Below, piece by piece: positions 1 to 10,576 of a stretch of 64,000 bases of DNA. Every line of letters starts with the position of its first letter. Position 1 is the stretch's first letter. Position numbers and translations under genes: made by a program. This DNA is from Nymphalis io (lineage: Eukaryota > Arthropoda > Insecta > Lepidoptera > Nymphalidae): assembly GCF_905147045.1 (NCBI RefSeq), contig NC_065903.1, forward strand, positions 7,998,001-8,062,000, written 5' to 3'. The notes beneath the pieces were generated by a model that was not told the origin of the DNA, searched no databases, and was given only the letters and a program-made list of their open reading frames with translations.

Positions 1-1868
1 GTAATTTTTTAAGAGAACAAATCAAGAAAATGCAATCAGATGTTATTAAGGAAAAAACATTAGCTAATCAAATTAAAAATATTCAACTTGAAACTGAAAG
101 AAGTAGTACTGAAATACAAAATGAATTATTATCTGCTCAAAAAAAACTCAGTTTATCTAAGGATACAATTGATGTTTTAGAAAAAAAAAGTAAAGAACTG
201 CAGTCTGAAATTATAAAATTAAAAACAGAAAAATCTAGCCTCATAGATAATATTAAAATAATGGATACTGACCGTGATAAATTGGTAATAGATTTGGACC
301 AGAAAACCGAAAATGTTTGTATTTTAGAGCAGAAACTAAAATCACAAACCTATGAGATTAGCAAGTTAGAAAGTGAAATTGCTGATCTTAAAAGAAAACT
401 TAATTTGAATAAAGTTAATGAACACAAAGTAGTGGATTATGAGTCCCAAATTAGTTTTTTAAATAAAGAAGTACTTAGAATGTCTCAGCAATATGATACA
501 GCTGTTATGGAAAATAAACATTTGCAAAATAGTTTAGCAGATGTTAACGGTGTTTTAAAACTTACTAAAATTGAATTAGAAAAGTCCAGAAAAGATGTTG
601 ATGGATTAAAGCAACAATTACAGCATTATGTAGCAGAAGTAAGGAGAATAGAAGATCTTCTCTCCCAGAAAGAAGCTGAAAGGTCTGATATGTTAGAACA
701 TTTTGCGAGTCTATCCGTAGAGGCAAATATATTGGAAAATAACAATCACTCTTTAGAAAGTGAATCTGCTTCTAAAACTCTTCAATTGCAAACATACATC
801 AATAAAATCCAAAATTTAGAAGAAAAACTTGTCGAGAAAGATAATATAATTGATAGTCAATCAGCTCGAATTGCTTCAATGACATGTAAAATTCATACAT
901 TAGATAACGAAATTAAATTAATAACAGAAGAGAAAACCATTTTTGAGCAGAATGTATCATATCTTAAACAGATGTGCAATAATTTAAAATTGAGTCATAA
1001 AAACAGTACTTCAAGTTTGAATGATAGTAATTCAGAACTAAAATTGTATGAGAATAGAATAAAAAACCTGTCAAATGCTAAAGCAAAATTGGAAGCAGAG
1101 AAAGAGACATTAAGAGATAATTTAACGACTACAGAGAAACTGTTGTCAAATGCAAGAAAAGAAATTGTTGATCTGAAATTGGCATTACAGGATGCTACAA
1201 GTGAAACAAAGTCATTGCATGAGCGTGTATGTAGACTAACTACCACAGAATCAAACATAGAAGAGGTAAAATATACACACTATGACTTACTAAGACATAA
1301 TAATAATAATGTCCTCCAGACCGATTTCGGCCATGGCGGCCATTCTCAAGAGAGATTAGCCAACAGCACAGGAAATATTATAGTGCATAAGTGTGTGCGC
1401 AAACACAGATGCAATTTCTATTCCCTAGCTCTCATAATCCGATGGGACGGCAATCCGACACAACCAGAAAGAGTTCAGGTGCAGGACCAAAGGCTTTACG
1501 TGCTTTCCGAGGCACGAGAGTGTACACATTTCCAACTTCCAGATCCTTGGCTGCTACTGAAAATTTTCTGACAGAAAAATCCAAAAACTTTTTTTGGCCT
1601 GACCTAGGAGTTGAACCCAGGATCTCCGGGTCAGCAGCCTTATATCTATCCACTAGACCAATGAGGTAGTTAGATACATACAGACCATACTATTTTAATT
1701 GATCATAGCAAATTTTTTTTCCAGAATATTTTATGCAAAGAACATTTAGACTTGCCGCTGAGGTTAGAAGAAACAATTCATGAATTAAGCAATGAAGATG
1801 ATGAAAGTGAAAGATATAATCTTGCACATAAAAGCTACACAAAGTACTCACACAGCAGTACTCTATGA
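1..1868 (+). CDS. Cep135: CEP135/TSGA10-family centrosomal coiled-coil protein, C-terminal part (5' partial)
   Basis: The window opens inside an exon already in frame (codons begin at base 3). Two coding exons are visible: 1-1265 and 1725-1868, joined by a phase-0 GT-AG intron (donor GTAAAA at 1266, acceptor TTTTTTCCAG ending 1724), with stop TGA at 1866-1868. About 468 residues are present. Nearly all of it is heptad-type coiled coil rich in Leu, Glu, Lys, Asn and Ser. The stretch around LQHYVAEVRRIEDLLSQKEA, followed by a SLSVEANILE segment, resembles what I remember of the C-terminal half of CEP135/TSGA10 (Drosophila Bld10). That family acts in centriole and basal-body assembly. Reading straight past 1265 gives a false extension to 1571 that enters a SINE inside the intron. 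The family call rests on remembered similarity; other long coiled-coil proteins are possible. Confidence 0.7.
1298..1668 (-). mobile_element. tRNA-derived SINE inside the last CEP135-like intron
   Basis: Read on the minus strand, the element begins with a tRNA-like head. It has an A box TGGTCTAGTGG (complement at 1650-1660) and a B box GGTTCAACTCC (complement at 1608-1618), an unrelated body, and a short (ATT)n tail at 1298-1310. The head is tRNA-like but does not fold into an intact tRNA gene with a matching acceptor stem, so this is a SINE and not a tRNA gene. It makes up about 370 of the 459 bases of the intron. Flanking target-site duplications are not clear. Confidence 0.75.
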
Positions 1869-2111
1869 TCATAAGTGAATGAAGGTGTTATGTTACATTT
1901 TTTTACTTATTGGTTTTTACATCAATGAACATTTTAAGTCACTAAAAAGTAATTAACTCAAAAACATAAAAATGCCAATGATGTCTTCATTTGTTCTGTA
2001 TGAAATGTAATATATTTAAAAACAGAAGGTATGCAGGTGTTGTTTACAGGAATAATCAAATATAATATATATTGTAAAATATGTATAAATATTGTATAAT
2101 ACAGGTATGGT

Positions 2112-2143
2112 AACTGCAGCTAAGCGGGTGCTTAGCTGCAGTT
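2112..2143 (+). other. Perfect 14-bp stem-loop in the CEP135-like 3' UTR
   Basis: The arm AACTGCAGCTAAGC at 2112-2125 and its exact reverse complement at 2130-2143 are separated by a 4-base loop GGGT. Two further G-T pairs can extend the stem outward. It lies 244 bases after the CEP135-like stop codon and 66 bases before an AATAAA at 2210, so it would be in the mature 3' UTR. Function is unknown; see findings. Confidence 0.7.
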
Positions 2144-2209
2144 GTATTCTTAAAATTAATTTACATTAAATATTTATATAATTTAATATTTTGTATAGAA
2201 TAATTTAAA

Positions 2210-2215
2210 AATAAA
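2210..2215 (+). terminator. Poly(A) signal AATAAA, probable for the CEP135-like gene
   Basis: Canonical hexamer about 340 bases downstream of the stop at 1868, in AT-rich sequence with a T-rich stretch after it. It is the best-placed plus-strand signal I see before the convergent TMEM170 gene; a more distal site is not excluded. Confidence 0.45.
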
Positions 2216-3554
2216 GTTATAAGTTAGCATATCATTTTAACAGGAATCTTTGTATTTTTTTTATAAATAAGAACATTTTTTTTATATATGAAAACCAATT
2301 TTATTTTTTCTTTTTATATTGAAAAACTTATACATTTCAATAATACATATAAAATTTAAGAACTACATAATTTACACAGAGTTTAAGCTACTATTATATA
2401 TTTTCTAATATTTAGGTTACTAACTCAATACCTAAATTGAGTTTATTAACTTTTTATGAATGTACACTTTATTTGTTTATGTTTATAAACTTTAACACAT
2501 TAAACAGAGTCATTGGTGGAGTTATAAATTGATGACAACAAAAAATATATTATTTCATAAGTATCCAGCCAAGTGATTAAAATGAAATAAATTATCGGAA
2601 TTATCTATTCTCAACTGAAAAAAAAAATTATACATAGAAATGTCCAATAAGTGGTAATTCACTTAAAACTTATTTTTCTTGATAAGTACAAACATAAATC
2701 TAAAAAAAGAAAAACACCAGAAATATACAAAAAAAATCTTTGCCAATTGTAACAATTTTGACTAATATTTACAAATATGAATACATTTTGAAATTCATTG
2801 CACTCATTTTTAAAGCTATCATAATTTACTATCACAAAAAATGTGCACTTTTTTTTCAAACAATATCGGTGGGGACTTTCTAGCACTAATAACTGACAAC
2901 ATTTAACCCAAATCAATTCAACAATCTTTATGTTTTTCTTTAACAACTGTTACAACATTAATTATGCATGGTTATACCTTAATGAAGATTTTTTAACATA
3001 AAAACTTACATTGTCATAAGCATTTAATTATGAATAATATTTTAGACAATTTTGTAGTTGTTATGGAATGCATATTACATTTATATCTATGAATATTATC
3101 AAAAGCACTTTGTCAATTTTCAGTCAAGTTTTTAATAATTAAGTATTTACAAAGTGATATTCAAACTGAAATCTACATAAATAGTTGTATCAAATATTTT
3201 CTTGTTATAATTTTCATAATATGATAAGATTATACTCTACAAAAACATGGATGGTTTACAATCTTTACAAATTCCTTTACAATAAGGTTAATTAATATCT
3301 ACAATTTGCAAATAAAACATCCTCAAAGAATGAAAAAAATATCACTACAAATAGCGAGCACAAAATGTACACTAATGAGTATTTATCTTTATGATGCAAA
3401 CATATTAAGAAACTCTGCGAAATTCAGCACCATTTCTTAAGATCTCTTCACCTTATTATACACTATTATAATTGACATAGCTATAGCTTTGAACTTAGAT
3501 GTTCATTATTGTTGAACTTTATTGTAGAAAATGTAGTGATATAGTTTTTGACCA

Positions 3555-3953
3555 TTACAAGGTAGCTAAAATTCTTGTGAATCCAATACCAGCTCCCAGT
3601 ATAGTCTGTCCTATACCCCATATCATGGCATGTATAGGAGGCATGGCTAGGTTAGCGGCTCGGTAAATAAACGCAATAGCAGCGCTAGTAGCTACTCCTG
3701 ATGTAACTGGACTCACCACACCCATCACTATTAACAATACAGGAAAAAACTTCCCATATTTGTGCTTTCTTAGAGTTCCGAAAGCGACTAGTGCTGCACA
3801 AGTATGAACAAACGCAGACGAGCACAATGACCACAAAAACACGGGATACCACATTTCACCAAAAGTATCTAACGGGTCGCCTGGAGTCAATCTTAATATA
3901 TCAACAAATGAATCAAACTCTGATACTCGAAATTCCGACAACATGTCATACAT
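3555..3953 (-). CDS. TMEM170A: Transmembrane protein 170 (TMEM170A-like)
   Basis: One uninterrupted 132-residue frame. A short polar N-terminus (residues 1-33) contains the conserved LTPGDPL patch. Three hydrophobic segments follow at about residues 36-60, 70-97 and 108-130. Hallmarks of the family include EMWYPVFLW, the basic loop LRKHKYGKF between segments 1 and 2, the segment-2 core SPVTSG, and the C-terminus FTRILATL. Human TMEM170A, about 144 residues from memory, is an ER and nuclear-envelope membrane protein that influences ER sheet and nuclear pore shape. The start is the first Met; a second Met lies at residue 4. There is no coding intron. It converges on the CEP135-like gene and is head-to-head with GNL2. 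Identification is strong. Confidence 0.92.
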   Translation of the reverse strand: MYDMLSEFRVSEFDSFVDILRLTPGDPLDTFGEMWYPVFLWSLCSSAFVHTCAALVAFGTLRKHKYGKFFPVLLIVMGVVSPVTSGVATSAAIAFIYRAANLAMPPIHAMIWGIGQTILGAGIGFTRILATL

Positions 3954-4973
3954 GTTGTCCTAAAACGTTTTATACTTTCAGGCATCGGGGCAGTTAAAAT
4001 CACAAACCTCTGAACGAAACAAAAAAAAACAAAACTAAATCGTTTTGTGAGGATTTCAAGCAACTTCACTTTGGTTGCTTTAACTAGTACTAACTAGTCA
4101 TATTGATTAGTGTCAATGTAATATATCGTATCTTATATATGATTACTAGAAATACAAATTTACAAAAAATCTTAGGTTTTCGATTATATTTATGACAGAG
4201 ATAAATTTTCGATTTTATTCTGACATTTTCTTATTTTGACATGATATGACAGTTTATGACATACCTAATCTTATGACATATTTATTTATTTGTAATTTAC
4301 ATAACTTTGTTTTTAACAATGTTGTCGGTACACTTTTTTCTTTGAAAAATTATTAGGATATTAATATTCAATATGTTAATAGTACAATTAATGTAAATTA
4401 AATAATATGGAAATATAATGGTTTTTCTATTATAGGGTTTAGGGTTAGGGGAACTAGGTATTCGTTTAATTTTACTTTTTAGACAATATATATGTACAAT
4501 AATAATAATGAAATTGTTTTTTGAAGAAAGTTTAGTTATATAATAGGACTAAGTATATTTAATTATCATTGGGCAACATTTTGTGCGATTGCTTCTGTCA
4601 CATTGAAAGTTTATGCTGAAGTTAGCAAATAGTGCCTATGGTTGAAAATAGTAAAATCAATAATTTGTTGATTATTAGTGTCTGTTTCTTTTGTTTTTCT
4701 ATCTGTAAGGGTGTAAGTTTAAATCAAACGTAGATCCTTGAAAGTATTAAAGCTATTTCTTAAAGGTGAGTCATAGTCAATTTAAACTAGAAGCATTACC
4801 AATATTCATGACTGGTCGGAAGTTAGTACGCTTCTTTTATAGTTGAACTGTCAAAGAAAGATGTATAAACTTCAACATAACCTAAAATACTTTTAAAATA
4901 TTATCGGTCCGCGTGTTACTTTAAATAATTAACATTATATTTTAAACTTCTACGTTTTATCAATTTATTTACC
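3954..4973. promoter_or_regulatory. Head-to-head intergenic region between TMEM170 and GNL2
   Basis: About 1.0 kb separates the two start codons, which face away from each other, so both promoters should lie here. The sequence is AT-rich without a CpG island. I see no convincing TATA box plus initiator for either gene. A GGTTTAGGGTTAGGGG stretch at 4436-4451 looks telomere-like but is too short to interpret. Confidence 0.45.
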
Positions 4974-7022
4974 ATGGGAAAAGTAAGATCAGCTCCGGGA
5001 GCCCCTCGAAAAGAGGGGTTCAATAAATCTGGGCATTCGATGAATCCCGACAGGCCTATAGAAGGTTTAAAAGGTGTTGGTAAACCAAGAACTAAAGGAA
5101 CTATCAAAAGGCTTCAAATGTACCGTAATTTTAAAGCTAAAAGAGATAAAACTGGCAAAATCCTCACACCTGCGCCATTTCAAGGCTGGCTTCCGTCAGG
5201 TACTCGAGCTAGAGTAGAACCAAATCAAAAATGGTTTGGAAACTCTAGGGTAATTTCACAAGGAGCTTTACAGAAATTTCAAGAAGAATTTGGAGCAGCA
5301 ATCAAGAATCCTTATCAAGTTGTTATGAAGCCAACAAATTTACCCATAACATTGTTAAACGAAAAGGCTAAACATGCAAGAGTGCATCTCTTAGATACAG
5401 AAGGCTTTGATAAAACATTTGGTCCAAAGAAACAAAGAAAAAGAGTAAATTTAAAATTTAATGATCTTGAAACTCTTTCTAAAGTTGTTGAAGAAAATAC
5501 AGAAAAATATGATGAAAGTAAAGATGTAGATAGGGTTCGTGAAGACAGTGGTATGAAGGAAGGTCAAAGGGAGTGGATATTTGGGGCTGGAATGAGTAGA
5601 AGAATCTGGAATGAACTATATAAAGTTATAGATTCATCTGATGTACTGTTGCAAATTCTTGATGCAAGGGATCCAATGGGTACTAGAAGTCCATATGTAG
5701 AAAAATTTCTTAGGGAAGAAAAACCACACAAACACTTAATATTTATTTTAAACAAAGTTGATTTAGTTCCTAATTGGGTTACTCAAAGATGGGTTGCTAT
5801 ACTAAGTGCAGAGTATCCAACGGTAGCGTTTCATGCCTCTATGACTCACCCATTTGGTAAAGGATCACTTATTAATTTGCTGCGACAGTTTGCTAAATTA
5901 CACATAGATAAGAAACAAATAAGTGTAGGTCTTATTGGTTACCCAAATGTTGGTAAGTCTTCAGTAATTAACACATTAAGAGCTAAAAAAGTTTGTAAAG
6001 TAGCACCTATAGCAGGTGAAACTAAAGTCTGGCAATATATAACACTTATGCGAAGAATATTTTTGATTGATTGCCCTGGGATTGTTTACCCTTCTGCTGA
6101 AACAGACACTGAAAAAGTTTTAAAAGGAGTTGTTAGAGTTGAACTTGTACAAAATCCTGAAGATTATATAGAAGAAGTTATTAAACGGGTTAGAAGGGAA
6201 TATTTAATAAAAACATATAAAGTTGATGGTTGGACAACTGCAACTGAGTTTTTAGAAAAATTAGCAGCTCGCACAGGTAAATTGCTAAAGAAAGGAGAGC
6301 CTGATGTCCCTTCAGTAGCAAAAATGGTTCTCAATGATTGGCAAAGAGGTAAACTACCATTTTATGTAGCACCTGAAGGTTTTGAAATACCTCTATCAAA
6401 GCAACCAAATGATGCAGGTGCCAAAGAAACAATGACAAAGAATGTTGAAGAAAAGAAAGACGAAACTCAACAAGAGGTAATAGCAACAGAAACAAATGAT
6501 GACACAGTGAAGGCACCCTTAATAGTAAATAAGTTAGTTATTGCTCAAGATTTTGCAAAAATTCGTGTAGGCTTGCAATTTGATAATGAAGATGATGTGA
6601 AGCCTCTTGAAAAGGTTGATATTCCAGAGGAGTTACAAGGCATTGATGAACAAAATGAGACCAAATCACAAAATGGAGATGACCAAAATGATATCAATAA
6701 TGAAGACAGTGAAGAAGATTCTGACATAAGCAGTTTCTACAGTGGTGATGAAAATGTATGTAGTGATGTAGAAGATTATTTAACAAATGATCCTGAGACT
6801 GTAAAAGAGAATAAAAAAAGAAAATTAGAAGTTGCTAGTGGTACATTCACAGTAGAAGAAATTACTAAAGAAAAACAAAATAAAGCACCTGTTAAAGCTA
6901 AAATGACTGCAAAAGAAAGAAGAGCACTAGAAAGGGCACAAAAGCGCACTAAAACTGGAAGCAACTTTTATGAAGTGTCTAATGTTAAAAACAGAAACAG
7001 AAATAGGAAAAGACCCACATAA
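4974..7022 (+). CDS. GNL2: Nucleolar GTP-binding protein 2 (GNL2/NGP1)
   Basis: A single 682-residue frame with a strong start context (ACCATGG). The N-terminus (MGKVRSAPGAPRKEG) and residues 40-170 match the NGP1 N-terminal domain. The GTPase is circularly permuted, as in the YlqF/RbgA class: a DARDP motif at 230-234 and G4 NKVD at 260-263 come before G1 GYPNVGKSS at 322-330, G2 region PIAGETK at 345-351 and G3 DCPG at 366-369. The C-terminal third (about 470-682) is acidic then strongly basic, typical of nucleolar factors. Family members (yeast Nog2) act in late nuclear 60S pre-ribosome maturation and export licensing. There is no intron in the coding sequence, and AATAAA follows at 7160. 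Identification is strong. Confidence 0.97.
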   Translation: MGKVRSAPGAPRKEGFNKSGHSMNPDRPIEGLKGVGKPRTKGTIKRLQMYRNFKAKRDKTGKILTPAPFQGWLPSGTRARVEPNQKWFGNSRVISQGALQKFQEEFGAAIKNPYQVVMKPTNLPITLLNEKAKHARVHLLDTEGFDKTFGPKKQRKRVNLKFNDLETLSKVVEENTEKYDESKDVDRVREDSGMKEGQREWIFGAGMSRRIWNELYKVIDSSDVLLQILDARDPMGTRSPYVEKFLREEKPHKHLIFILNKVDLVPNWVTQRWVAILSAEYPTVAFHASMTHPFGKGSLINLLRQFAKLHIDKKQISVGLIGYPNVGKSSVINTLRAKKVCKVAPIAGETKVWQYITLMRRIFLIDCPGIVYPSAETDTEKVLKGVVRVELVQNPEDYIEEVIKRVRREYLIKTYKVDGWTTATEFLEKLAARTGKLLKKGEPDVPSVAKMVLNDWQRGKLPFYVAPEGFEIPLSKQPNDAGAKETMTKNVEEKKDETQQEVIATETNDDTVKAPLIVNKLVIAQDFAKIRVGLQFDNEDDVKPLEKVDIPEELQGIDEQNETKSQNGDDQNDINNEDSEEDSDISSFYSGDENVCSDVEDYLTNDPETVKENKKRKLEVASGTFTVEEITKEKQNKAPVKAKMTAKERRALERAQKRTKTGSNFYEVSNVKNRNRNRKRPT

Positions 7023-7446
7023 TTAACTTTAATTAACTTTCTGATAAATCAATCCATTTTGTTAACTTTGCTCTTATGTACCAAGAGTGAAACAATGAGT
7101 AGAAACTTCACTTAATGTGTCTATAATTATTATATAACTGTTTTTGTGGACACTGCTGTAATAAATTTATTTTATTAAATAATTTGTTTTATTGATACAT
7201 AGTTTAAGTTTTTGTTATTATTACACCCTGGGACACAGTTTAGTTGTACACAATTTTTGTTATGTCTATAAAATTAATTTCACTTTACGGAAACCAATTA
7301 TGAATTACAAAACTATTTAATTTTAAATAATTTTATTTAAATATTTTTGTATATTTCTTCTTATATTATTGATACAAGTTATTCGAAATCATTAAGAATG
7401 CATGTGTTAATTTTCATATTTTATACACATATTAAATAAATTTCAG
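7023..7446. other. Short GNL2-CFDP1 intergenic spacer
   Basis: Holds the GNL2 3' UTR and poly(A) signal and must hold the CFDP1 promoter or 5' UTR. AAATTTCAG sits immediately before the CFDP1 ATG and reads like a splice acceptor. The start codon may therefore open the second exon, after a 5' UTR intron whose donor I cannot place. Nothing else stands out. Confidence 0.5.
7160..7165 (+). terminator. Poly(A) signal AATAAA for GNL2
   Basis: Canonical hexamer 138 bases after the GNL2 stop codon, followed by T-rich sequence, and about 280 bases before the CFDP1 start. Confidence 0.6.
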
Positions 7447-8721
7447 ATGTCTTCTGGGAGTGAAAGCGATGATGATTATGTACCGGGAGAGCCGGAAAAA
7501 GTGTCGGAGGAAGAATCAGCAGATGATGAAACTGACTTACAATTTGAAAAAGAACTTGAACACAAAACAAACAAACGAAAATCTACACAATCATGTAAGG
7601 GTAAAAAGAAAAAAATTAAAAAAACCGTTAAAGAAGTTGCTTCTGACTCAAATGAAGAAATAGAAGAAAAGTCAATAGTGCTGGCAGACCCAGAGGAAGA
7701 AAAAAAACGACAGGATGATTTATGGGCAAAGTTTTTAGAGGGAACAGACACTAAACCTAAATCTGCAACAAAAGATTTAAATGAAACACAAACAGTAGTT
7801 AAAAACACAGAATCTAAAAAAGAGGAAAATGTTAAAAATACTGCAGATGATAAAGAAAGGGAAAGACGAATATTTGAATTTGCTGGAGAAACTATTGTTG
7901 TTGAAAATGAGACAATCAAAGAAAAAATTAAAACACAAGAGAGCACAGAGAAGGGTATGAAGTAATTTTGTTTTGTTAATGTTTGAAATGTTTAAAAAAA
8001 AAATTAACGACAAATGTTTTCTTGTTTTTTTTTTTTTTAAATTTTGAAGTCTCAAAACACTAAGTACTTGTTTAATACAATTATTATTATATTTTTTCAG
8101 CACAAAAGTTAGATGGACCATCACGAAGTCGTGGAGGGGGATTGTCAAATCTGTTGGGTCAGTTAAATAAAAAAAACCAACTGTCAACTCTTGAAAAATC
8201 TAAACTTGATTGGAATACTTATAAAAAAGTGGAAGGAATAGAAGAAGAAATCGTAAACCATAATAAGGGAAAGGCTGGGTGAGAAATATTTTTTGTTATG
8301 ATAATGCGAATGTGCTGCCATGCAAAGTATTTGCACATCCATTATATAACAGTCAGTGCCAGGATGATCAGCAGCTTTTCACATGTACATTATAACCTTA
8401 TTCGAAAAAGTTTTGTTTTAATTTCCGTTTTTCATGTTTACCATGACAGTGAGTTTGTTGTAAAGTTTCACGTCTTAGCTACTTAACGATTGTCACACAC
8501 GCATAAACGTTGTCAGGGGTACAAAAAAGAATATATCGAACGTTACACCTCTCTCTTACACGTAAGTTAAGCCGCGAGCACAAACTAGTATTTTTTATAA
8601 AAATACATAGACATTTTTATTTTTTAGGTATTTGGATCGCCGAGACTTTTTGGACAGAACAGATGTACGTCAGTATGAGCTAGAGCGGGATTTGCGAATG
8701 AGTAAACGAAGCAATCGATAA
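7447..8721 (+). CDS. CFDP1: Craniofacial development protein 1 / BCNT / Yeti homologue
   Basis: Three exons: 7447-7954, 8101-8278 and 8628-8721. Donors are GTATGA and GTGAGA, acceptors TTTTTTCAG and TTTTTTAG, phases 1 and 2, giving 259 residues. The N-terminal 170 residues are acidic and Lys-rich and open with SGSESDDDYVPGE, like the acidic DEY-type histone-binding motif of Swc5. The C-terminal BCNT domain (about 180-256) spans exons 2 and 3: RGGGLSNLLGQL, LEKSKLDWNTYK (Trp207), then GYLDRRDFLDR and the ERDLR end. The family belongs to the SWR1/SRCAP/Tip60 remodelling machinery (yeast Swc5, Drosophila Yeti), linked to H2A.Z/H2Av deposition. Reading exon 1 through its donor gives a false stop at 7965. 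The C-terminal domain makes the call secure. Confidence 0.93.
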
Positions 8722-8726
8722 ATAAA
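8721..8726 (+). terminator. Poly(A) signal overlapping the CFDP1 stop codon
   Basis: The last base of the stop codon TAA (8719-8721) is also the first base of an AATAAA. If used, the 3' UTR would be only about 20-30 bases. A second AATAAA about 75 bases downstream (near 8796) is the more conventional choice. Confidence 0.4.
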
Positions 8727-8918
8727 AGCAATCAATGTTTACTATTATACTCACTATGTTATAAGATTTTAATTTGTAGTCGTCACTGTCAACTTAATAA
8801 AATAATCTGGTGGAAATTTATTCTTTTATTTTAAGGATAGTTTTTTAGAGGCAAGATGACAGTAGAAAACAAGTTTTGAGTTTGTAAACTCAAGATTTCG
8901 GGTTTAAATAGTCTTCAG

Positions 8919-9010
8919 CGGTGAAGGAAAACTGTGATGAAATCGGCACGGCCTTTCGAATTTAATTATTCCACGTGCGTATTCGTCAACCAGCAACCAG
9001 TGGGACCTAG
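8919..9010 (+). repeat. Diverged SINE-body fragment
   Basis: CGGTGAAGGAAAAC, then a degraded stretch ending near GTATTCGTCAACCAGCAACC, aligns by eye with the body of the better-preserved SINE at 41636-41950 (CGGTGAAGGAAAACATCGTG and onward). Head and tail are missing. Confidence 0.45.
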
Positions 9011-9229
9011 ACGCTCTTACGATACTTAACATATAAAAAACTATAATCTTAAACATGTAGAGCTTTATAATAAATTTAAAAATATAGGTTGGCATATTAT
9101 ATGGTGTTATAAAAAAGAAATAAAAAAACATTGCTCGATTAATGATAATTAGTTTTTGTGAAATTTTATAACAGCTTTTGAAATTGCTACTAAATTAGCT
9201 GAAAGTATTCATAATCTTAATGAATAAAA

Positions 9230-9425
9230 ATGTATCATATGTTTGTCCTTAATGTGTCCCAAACCAATCATCCGATTGTGATGAAATTTTTATGAGTTGT
9301 TCTGCGTACGTCGGCGAAGGTATTTGGCCCAATGAAAAAAATGTATTTTTCTTTTTATGTTAGTATTAACATAAAAAGAAAAAATGTATTAACCTTGTTC
9401 CACTTGCGAAGTTGGGTAGCTAGTA
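9230..9425 (+). mobile_element. Non-autonomous Helitron-like relic (tentative)
   Basis: The segment includes an inverted repeat (9346-9362 against 9367-9383) and ends CACTTGCGAAGTTGGGTAGCTAGT, which recalls the short hairpin plus CTAGT terminus seen in lepidopteran Helitrons. The 5' end is undefined and no Rep/helicase coding remains. The assignment is from memory of similar repeats and is tentative. Confidence 0.35.
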
Positions 9426-10576
9426 TTATAGTTTAAAGGTTCCACTTAAATTTACATTATTAAGGAAATGTTTGACATGCTTCGTGAAAACTACAGGTAA
9501 CGAGCGTTAACGGATCCTATCATTTTGGAGCGGACGCGTCGAAATTTCGTATTATTTCGTCTTTGGGCGAAACCTAGCAATAAGGTTAAGTAATGATTTA
9601 GACTTTTTTCTTTAGCTAATAGTTTGTAAGATAAGTGATATCGGTAGTTATTCATTTGACAATCAATAAGTAAATGCTTCTGTATTGATTAAAGGATGTG
9701 AAGGTTTTTTTTAGTATCGTTAAGCTTGCCCTCGCTTAGTTACTCTTTTACTAAGAAAATCAATTGGGAATCCAGGTTTCTCATATACAAAAAGCAGATG
9801 TAATGAATATGTAAAAACTACGGATAATAAAATTAAATATAATGGAATTTATAAATGTTGGATAAGCAATCGATTTCAAAACCAGATTTCAAATATTCGG
9901 GTTCTTAGTATTTTTTCTAACTCTGTATAGTACAGAATCAGTGAGCAAAATTTTTATATTTTTTTGTTTTCTGAGTCGACGAATCGAATGGATGCAACTA
10001 AACCATGAGAAAATTATTTAGTACAGCCTAATTTTTTGACATTTTCAAAATGATGTCCCACGATAATGCAGACCCTTGGAGGACATGAGCAAATAATTTA
10101 GAACCTTTTTTATTTTTACAAATTTGAAGTCCTATGTCGCTATAGGACTTAAATTAACTGCATTATATCGATTCGTATTGATCTGAACTTAAATCATTAT
10201 CCATATGAAATATAAGTAAATCATATATCGAAATACTCACCAGCTCCCTAATCATATATATGTGTGAGTTTGGAGTATTATTTTTCACTCGTCGCTACCA
10301 ACTTTCCTGGGAGCGGAGGCGTGCTTGTAAAAGTATAAAAATATATCTTTAGTCTTGTAAGTATAATAGCTACATTCATACTTATAATATTGAAGTTGTG
10401 TAGGGTTGTATACGTTCACAAATCTAGATTATAAATTATTTAAATTTCAAGGCGTATTGCTATTAAATTTCGTACGCTCAATAACTACAAGTAGCAACCT
10501 CGCAAGGTCCATTTCATCCATTCGACTCAATCACGTCAATGAGTATGACTCGAGGCAATCAATTTCAATCTGAGAA

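Larger units (their letters stand above)
1869..3554. other. Convergent intergenic region (3' UTRs of the CEP135-like and TMEM170 genes)
   Basis: Both flanking genes point into this AT-rich stretch, so it should hold their 3' UTRs. It contains the hairpin at 2112-2143 and the AATAAA at 2210. TTTATT motifs near 2300 and 2467 could be minus-strand poly(A) signals for TMEM170, implying a 3' UTR over 1 kb. An open frame on the minus strand (2659-2946) is low-complexity and resembles no family I recognise. Confidence 0.6.
8722..10500. other. CFDP1-p130CAS intergenic region with decayed repeats
   Basis: No coding sequence is recognisable. It contains a diverged SINE-body fragment (8919-9010) and a probable Helitron-like relic with a long hairpin (about 9230-9425). 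The rest is AT-rich unique-looking sequence. Composition becomes more mixed from about 10480, approaching the candidate upstream exon of p130CAS. Confidence 0.5.

Noticed and set aside
1266..1571. Continuation of the CEP135-like frame past 1265
   Set aside because: It runs through a splice donor into SINE sequence; a clean acceptor and in-phase final exon occur at 1725.
1598..1668. Possible tRNA gene on the minus strand
   Set aside because: A and B boxes are present but no full cloverleaf with a matched acceptor stem; it is continuous with a SINE body.
4434..4451. Telomere-like GGGTTTAGGGTTAGGGG
   Set aside because: Two imperfect units only, and the insect repeat is TTAGG; too short to mean anything.
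7777..8187. Minus-strand frame across CFDP1 exons 1-2
   Set aside because: Antisense of the real exons and the intron between them; low-complexity Phe/Asn-rich translation.
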